The translations under genes and the position numbers were made by a program. Positions 6,951 to 10,220 of a stretch of DNA of 10,220 bases are shown piece by piece. The notes below the pieces were generated by a model that worked only from the letters and a program-made list of their open reading frames with translations, made no database searches and had not been told where the DNA came from. This stretch comes from Candidatus Desantisiibacteriota bacterium (GTDB lineage: Bacteria; JACRDZ01), in NCBI GenBank assembly GCA_016209155.1, contig JACQWU010000020.1:1-10220 (forward strand). The letters run 5' to 3'. Within the stretch, counting starts at the first letter, position 1, and each line of letters starts with the position of its first letter.

Positions 6951-7166
6951 ATCGTTTTTCAGTTCCATTTTGAACTTTAATCTGTCATTTTACATTTTAA
7001 TTTATTTCCTCTAAAATATCTATATTTTTTGTACTTGTTTGTGTTAATTTACTGGCATGGATATTTAATTTTGTAATCATTTACAAAATGAATATAATTT
7101 AAAATACTTTGTATTTAATTTTTTTTCATGAGGGTTCTCTCTTTTACTATTGCACTTTCTGTAGCC
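6951..7166. other. Non-coding intergenic stretch
   Basis: No credible gene lies between the acyltransferase and pgeF. The DNA is very AT-rich. It holds a perfect 9-4-9 palindrome at 7068-7089, an 8-base T run near 7119-7126, and little else I can name. A minus-strand open frame overlapping 7077-7286 crosses the palindromic repeat, has no domain and reads as chance. No tRNA, riboswitch or CRISPR structure was recognised. Confidence 0.6.
7068..7089. promoter_or_regulatory. Perfect 9-bp inverted repeat (operator-like or hairpin)
   Basis: ATTTTGTAA (7068-7076) and TTACAAAAT (7081-7089) are perfect reverse complements around a 4-base centre TCAT. It lies about 80 bp upstream of the pgeF promoter candidate. 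The symmetry fits either a dimeric regulator site or a weak AT-rich hairpin. No known operator consensus was recognised. Confidence 0.35.
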
Positions 7167-7195
7167 TTGACATAATATTATCAATATGATACTGT
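7167..7195 (+). promoter_or_regulatory. Sigma-70-like promoter reading toward pgeF
   Basis: TTGACA (7167-7172) is a perfect -35. Seventeen bases later TACTGT (7190-7195) is preceded by TGA, giving an extended -10 (TG-N) that can offset the weaker hexamer. The expected transcript start near 7202 would give a leader of about 120 bases holding the palindromic repeat at 7226-7303 before the Shine-Dalgarno at 7308-7312. Confidence 0.55.
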
Positions 7196-7225
7196 ATTCC
7201 TTTGTCCTTGTCCAATATCGAAGAT

Positions 7226-7303
7226 TAAATGGGAAATAGGAAATAAGGAAATGGGAAATTAAGTTGAAAATTTTTTCGCTTCCCATTTTTCACTTCCCAT
7301 TTA
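7226..7303 (+). repeat. GGGAAAT-rich palindromic repeat in the pgeF leader
   Basis: An outer perfect inverted repeat of 10 bp, TAAATGGGAA (7226-7235) and TTCCCATTTA (7294-7303), encloses an inner 9-bp pair, AAATGGGAA (7249-7257) and TTCCCATTT (7280-7288). ATGGGAA-like units recur directly on the left and TTCCCAT units on the right. It resembles a dispersed intergenic repeat of REP/MITE type. As RNA it could form a nested hairpin ending 4 bases before AGGAG at 7308-7312, so it may affect translation of what follows. Confidence 0.55.
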
Positions 7304-7341
7304 TTATAGGAGAAATATAATTGATAATTGACAATATATAA

Positions 7342-8163
7342 ATCAGCTGGCATGAAAAAGACGGTATTAAATATTTAAAATTTATTAATCTTGAACTCTC
7401 CGGAGTTATATCTCATGGAGTAACCACGCGAATTGGAGGAGTGAGTTCTCTGCCTTATGCCGGTTTGAATCTGGGATATTTTGTCGGTGATAACGACAAA
7501 AACGTTGCTGAGAATAGAAGAATAATGCGTAAATCTCTGAATCTTCAACAGACCAGAATGATAACTGCTGACCAGGTACACAGCAATAAAGTATCTGTTA
7601 TTAACGAGAAATCAAATATAAGCGGGTGGGAAGATCCGCGCAGGTCAATACGATTGACTGATGCACTTATTACAAACCTGCAAAATTTAACTTTAGTTAT
7701 TACAGTTGCGGATTGTGTTCCGGTGCTTATATATGATACTAAAAATAAGGTGATTGCCGCCGTTCATGCCGGATGGAAAGGTACGGGGCTTGGTATTGTA
7801 AAAAGAACCCTGGATCAAATGAAAGACAGCTTTAAATCAAATCTGGAAAACTGCCAGGTTGGAATTGGACCTTCTATTGGTATTTGCTGCTATTCAGTTG
7901 ATATAAAAGTAATTGATTTTTTCCGGTCAAAATTTTCATATTGGCGTGAAATTTTTAATTTAGAGAAAAACACATTCGGTAAATTAAATCTTGTTGAGGC
8001 TAATAAAAGACAGCTTATTGAAGCAGGTGTTCCGGCACAAAATATTTCTTCCAGTGATATATGCACTTCCTGCAATAATGATTTATTTTATTCCTTCCGA
8101 AAAGAAAATGGCGTTACAGGGAGACAAATAGCATTTATTTCACTTAATAATAAAACCTTGTAA
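7342..8163 (+). CDS. pgeF: Peptidoglycan editing factor PgeF (YfiH/YlmD, multicopper-oxidase-like laccase-domain family), 5' end uncertain
   Basis: Homologous sequence runs without interruption from about 7345 (SWHEKDGIKYLKF) to TAA at 8161-8163. It includes the family's HGVTTRIGGVS at 7414-7446, the metal-site residues His in DQVHSN (codon 7579), Cys in VADCVP and His in AAVHAGWKG, then GIGPSIGICCY and the C-terminal SSDICTSC. PgeF (YfiH) removes wrongly incorporated amino acids from UDP-MurNAc precursors; the fold is also linked to purine nucleoside phosphorylase activity in the related LACC1/FAMIN. The start is a problem. AGGAG at 7308-7312 points to TTG at 7321, but after six codons there is an in-frame TAA at 7339-7341. 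Between it and GTG 7441 no ATG, GTG or TTG occurs in frame, and starting at 7441 would cut off the conserved HGVTTR segment. A nonsense change, a lost start or a rare ATT/ATC start are the options. Confidence 0.85.
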   Translation: MSWHEKDGIKYLKFINLELSGVISHGVTTRIGGVSSLPYAGLNLGYFVGDNDKNVAENRRIMRKSLNLQQTRMITADQVHSNKVSVINEKSNISGWEDPRRSIRLTDALITNLQNLTLVITVADCVPVLIYDTKNKVIAAVHAGWKGTGLGIVKRTLDQMKDSFKSNLENCQVGIGPSIGICCYSVDIKVIDFFRSKFSYWREIFNLEKNTFGKLNLVEANKRQLIEAGVPAQNISSSDICTSCNNDLFYSFRKENGVTGRQIAFISLNNKTL

Positions 8164-8167
8164 AATG

Positions 8168-9049
8168 CTAATATTTCAAATTTCCTTCTTTTGCAAATTC
8201 AGCTATTAAATCTTTTTGTTTCTCATTTATTTTTTTAGGGGTCTCAATTTTTATTTTTATAAATTGGTCACCTTTACCGCCTGAAGGTATTTTTACTCCC
8301 TGCCCGTGTATACGCAATATTGTATCATTCTGAGTAAAAGGCGGAATTTTAATAATTATTGAACCTGAAATTGTTTTTACTTTTACTTTTGAACCGAGAA
8401 TGGCTTGAGCAATATTAATATATATTTTACAATAGATATCATATCCCCCTTTACCAAAACATTTTGGGCAGGGCTTTTTAAATGCAAAACCACCCTGATT
8501 AATAACTATAGAACCTGAACCTTTACAACTGGTGCAGGTTTTTGCAGAAGTTCCCTGTTTTGCCCCGCTTCCCCCGCAAGCAGGGCATTGACCTTTAGAG
8601 GGTATAGTAATTTTAGTTTTTCCGCCTGTGATTGATTGTTCAAAAGGAATAGTTATTTCGTAATTTACATCTTCACCTTTAAAATTTCCGCGGGAATCCT
8701 GCCTTGAACTTTCTCTATTTCCAAAAATGGAACTGAAAATATCTCCGAAATTAAGATCACTAGAGCCTCCAGCCTCGTATCTGCCATGGGATTTATCCTC
8801 TCCAAATACATTTGAAAAATCAAATCCGCGAGCTTCTGCATCTTTCATCTGATCATACTGTTTTCGCTTTTCTTTATCTCCCAGAACTTCATAGGCTTCA
8901 TTAATTTCCTTGAATCGCTCTTCTGATCTTTTATTCCCGGGATTAGCATCAGGATGAAATTTTTTAGCTAATGTACGAAATGTCCTCTTTATATCCTCAT
9001 CTGAAGTATCTTTTTTTAAACCTAATATTTCATAATAGTCTTTAGGCAT
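8168..9049 (-). CDS. dnaJ: Chaperone DnaJ, internally deleted (lacks fourth zinc motif and C-terminal domain I)
   Basis: Hsp40 co-chaperone that stimulates DnaK ATPase. The product is 293 residues against the usual ~375. The J domain (1-66) has HPD at 32-34. A Gly/Phe-rich stretch (about 75-115) follows, then the zinc region with CPACGGSG, CTSCKGSG and CPKCFGKG, but the fourth CxxCxGxG is absent. Directly after GKGG the sequence jumps to YDIYCKIYINIAQAILG, which matches the late part of the substrate-binding region (DLYCEI...QAALG). It then runs normally through IPPFTQND and the C-terminus. About 85 residues are therefore missing in frame, with the junction near 8441-8456. Zinc site I (motifs 1 and 4) would be incomplete. 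Start ATG 9049 is backed by AAAGGTGA just upstream; the GTG at 9058 lies inside that site. It converges on pgeF with a 4-bp gap. Confidence 0.93.
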   Translation of the reverse strand: MPKDYYEILGLKKDTSDEDIKRTFRTLAKKFHPDANPGNKRSEERFKEINEAYEVLGDKEKRKQYDQMKDAEARGFDFSNVFGEDKSHGRYEAGGSSDLNFGDIFSSIFGNRESSRQDSRGNFKGEDVNYEITIPFEQSITGGKTKITIPSKGQCPACGGSGAKQGTSAKTCTSCKGSGSIVINQGGFAFKKPCPKCFGKGGYDIYCKIYINIAQAILGSKVKVKTISGSIIIKIPPFTQNDTILRIHGQGVKIPSGGKGDQFIKIKIETPKKINEKQKDLIAEFAKEGNLKY

Positions 9050-9135
9050 TTTAGTCACCTTTTAGATAACAAAGATTAGGGTTGTCCTCTATTTTATAAA
9101 AGTTAAAGGTTACAAAGGCTTAAAATAAAGAGTTG

Positions 9136-9168
9136 TAAAAAAAGGAAGGTTATTCAATTTCTTCCTTT
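9136..9168 (-). terminator. Intrinsic terminator overlapping the end of gcvH
   Basis: On the minus strand AAAGGAAG (9161-9168) pairs perfectly with CTTCCTTT (9141-9148) across a 12-base loop that contains the gcvH stop codon. A run of seven T (9137-9143 read in reverse) overlaps the end of the stem. The hairpin is AT-rich but correctly placed to end gcvH transcription before dnaJ, which then needs its own promoter in 9050-9135. I could not identify a convincing one there. Confidence 0.6.
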
Positions 9169-9539
9169 ATCATTGCTGCATATTCTTCAACAGACATCAG
9201 GAGATCCAGTTCACTGGGATCAGATATTTTCACGGTGATCATCCAGCCATCTCCGTAAGGATCTCTGTTTATAACTTCCGGGTTATCAAATAAATCTTCA
9301 TTTACCTGCAAAACTTCCCCGCTTACCGGAGCATAAAGATCCGAAGATGTTTTAGACGATTCGATTACTCCAAATTCAGTCATATGTATTACTTCAGTCC
9401 CAACTTCCGGCAATTCGATAAAAACTATTTCCCCTAATTCTTTTTGAGCATAACTTGTAATACCAAATGTAGCTGTATTCTTCTTTACACTTACCCATGT
9501 ATGCTCTTTTGTATATTTTAGATTTTCTGGAAATTGCAT
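9150..9539 (-). CDS. gcvH: Glycine cleavage system H protein (lipoyl carrier)
   Basis: The 129-residue length is typical of the family. The H protein carries the aminomethyl group from glycine decarboxylase (P protein) to the T protein on a lipoyl arm. The lipoylated lysine is Lys63 in GVIESSKTSSDLYAPVSGEV. Other family marks are YTKEHTWV (9-16), GITSYAQKELGEIVFIELP (26-44), NRDPYGDGWM and the C-terminal EEYAAMI. The start at ATG 9539 has AAAGGAGG about 11 bases upstream. No gcvT or gcvP is visible here, so the rest of the system must be elsewhere, or the protein may serve mainly as a lipoyl carrier. A TTGACA element upstream overlaps the mobA stop codon. Confidence 0.97.
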   Translation of the reverse strand: MQFPENLKYTKEHTWVSVKKNTATFGITSYAQKELGEIVFIELPEVGTEVIHMTEFGVIESSKTSSDLYAPVSGEVLQVNEDLFDNPEVINRDPYGDGWMITVKISDPSELDLLMSVEEYAAMIKEEIE

Positions 9540-9586
9540 CTTTTTTCAAGCCTCCTTTCAAAAAAATTATTTTAAAGTATGCTCTT

Positions 9587-9615
9587 AATTAACACACGCT
9601 TAAATAGTTTGTCAA
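9587..9615 (-). promoter_or_regulatory. Candidate promoter for gcvH overlapping the mobA stop codon
   Basis: On the minus strand a perfect TTGACA lies at 9610-9615 and includes the mobA TGA stop (9612-9614). Seventeen bases on is TTAATT (9587-9592), a weak -10. The position, ahead of a strong gcvH Shine-Dalgarno, supports a promoter, but the poor -10 keeps this tentative. Confidence 0.4.
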
Positions 9616-10220
9616 GTATTTTTTATATTATATAAATATTCTTCAGGTGTGTTTATATTATTAAAACTTTTTAATTCAGGATCTAGTATGATAATTTCTT
9701 GTTCATAAACCTTTTTAACCTTCACATTTGGAAAAAAATCGGTTATACGATACATTGAGTTATTTAATGATTTCTCTATCCAGGGGATACATTTTTTGGA
9801 ATATACAGCGGTTAAAGGCTGGTAATTATTTTTCAAAAATGGAATTATAACATCATAGTTTTTTCCATTAAATGCAATAGATAAAAGATATTCAACTACG
9901 CTTTCCATTATAAAAGGTGAATCGCAGGCAGTGATAAAATTTATTTCAGAAAAAGAGGAATTAAGTCCGTACAAAATTCCGAAAAGAGGCCCCATGTATT
10001 TAATTTTATCTTCAACTATTTTTGTATCCTTTATATCCAGATACAGAGATTTATTATCAGTAACAATAATTACCTGATCACAGAATTTATGATGCAATTT
10101 CAGTAATAATTCTATTGCGTATCTTCCGCCAAATTGAAGAAATGCCTTGGGTTTTCCATCCATACGCGAGTTCTTTCCTCCGGACAAAATTATTACTGTA
10201 GTTTCTTTTTTATTATTCAT
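9612..10220 (-). CDS. mobA: Molybdenum cofactor guanylyltransferase MobA
   Basis: A 202-residue nucleotidyltransferase of the MobA/GlmU-like Rossmann family. It transfers GMP (or CMP in MocA relatives) from the nucleotide to molybdopterin, making the dinucleotide cofactor of molybdo- and tungstoenzymes. Motifs: VIILSGGKNSRMDGKPKAFL, a variant of the LAGGxSSRMGxDKA nucleotide-binding loop (9-28); GPLFGI (77-82); ACDSPF (97-102), with the Mg-binding aspartate; QPLTAVY; and NINTPEE near the C-terminus. The ATG is exactly at the window edge (10218-10220). The N-terminus looks complete, but a start further out cannot be excluded. No lesion is seen. gcvH follows on the same strand, 72 bp after the stop. 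Confidence 0.9.
   Translation of the reverse strand: MNNKKETTVIILSGGKNSRMDGKPKAFLQFGGRYAIELLLKLHHKFCDQVIIVTDNKSLYLDIKDTKIVEDKIKYMGPLFGILYGLNSSFSEINFITACDSPFIMESVVEYLLSIAFNGKNYDVIIPFLKNNYQPLTAVYSKKCIPWIEKSLNNSMYRITDFFPNVKVKKVYEQEIIILDPELKSFNNINTPEEYLYNIKNT

Noticed and set aside
7077-7286. Minus-strand open frame of 69 codons in the intergenic region
   Set aside because: It runs through the palindromic repeat, has no recognisable domain and an incoherent composition, and lies antisense to the pgeF promoter and leader.
1-10220. CRISPR arrays, tRNA/rRNA genes, transposases or phage genes
   Set aside because: No regularly spaced direct repeats, no cloverleaf or rRNA-like sequence, and no mobile-element protein was recognised on either strand.

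Overview
The window reads as chromosomal DNA from an AT-rich, Gram-negative (diderm) bacterium. It carries the lipid A gene lpxC, a probable lpxD tail, a DUF374 acyltransferase of the kind that includes lipid A late acyltransferases, and an ECF sigma/anti-sigma pair. TTG and GTG starts are common, and intergenic palindromic repeats are present. This mix resembles uncultivated diderm phyla of the Omnitrophota type, but the sequence alone does not fix the taxon.

Layout. Positions 1-6105 are all on the + strand: the end of a probable lpxD, lpxC, a CBS-pair protein, a LytS-type sensor kinase (broken), its LytTR response regulator, an ECF sigma factor, a membrane anti-sigma factor with an extracytoplasmic glycogen-binding (CBM48/E-set) domain, and a secreted helical protein. 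A hairpin with a T-rich tail at about 6112-6145 separates this block from a convergent minus-strand DUF374 acyltransferase (6164-6874). A non-coding stretch of about 430 bp follows, with a sigma-70-like promoter and a palindromic repeat, leading into pgeF (+). After pgeF come dnaJ, gcvH and mobA on the minus strand; mobA begins exactly at the window edge.

Function. The first block is envelope-centred: lipid A synthesis, then two surface-signalling modules (LytS/LytTR and ECF sigma/ZAS anti-sigma). The most distinctive element is the anti-sigma factor, whose outer part looks like a glycan-binding E-set domain, followed at once by a secreted helical protein. The right half is housekeeping: cell-wall precursor editing (PgeF), chaperone (DnaJ), glycine cleavage H protein and molybdenum cofactor nucleotidylation.

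Four genes carry visible lesions. lytS has lost about 35-45 codons between its H-box and N-box and changes frame. The secreted protein appears to lose its last ~28 residues to a one-base slip in a T run. pgeF has an in-frame stop at codon 7 and no ordinary start ahead of its conserved N-terminus. dnaJ lacks about 85 internal residues, including its fourth zinc motif and the first C-terminal domain. The other genes look intact. Whether these lesions are real decay or assembly/consensus errors cannot be decided from the sequence.
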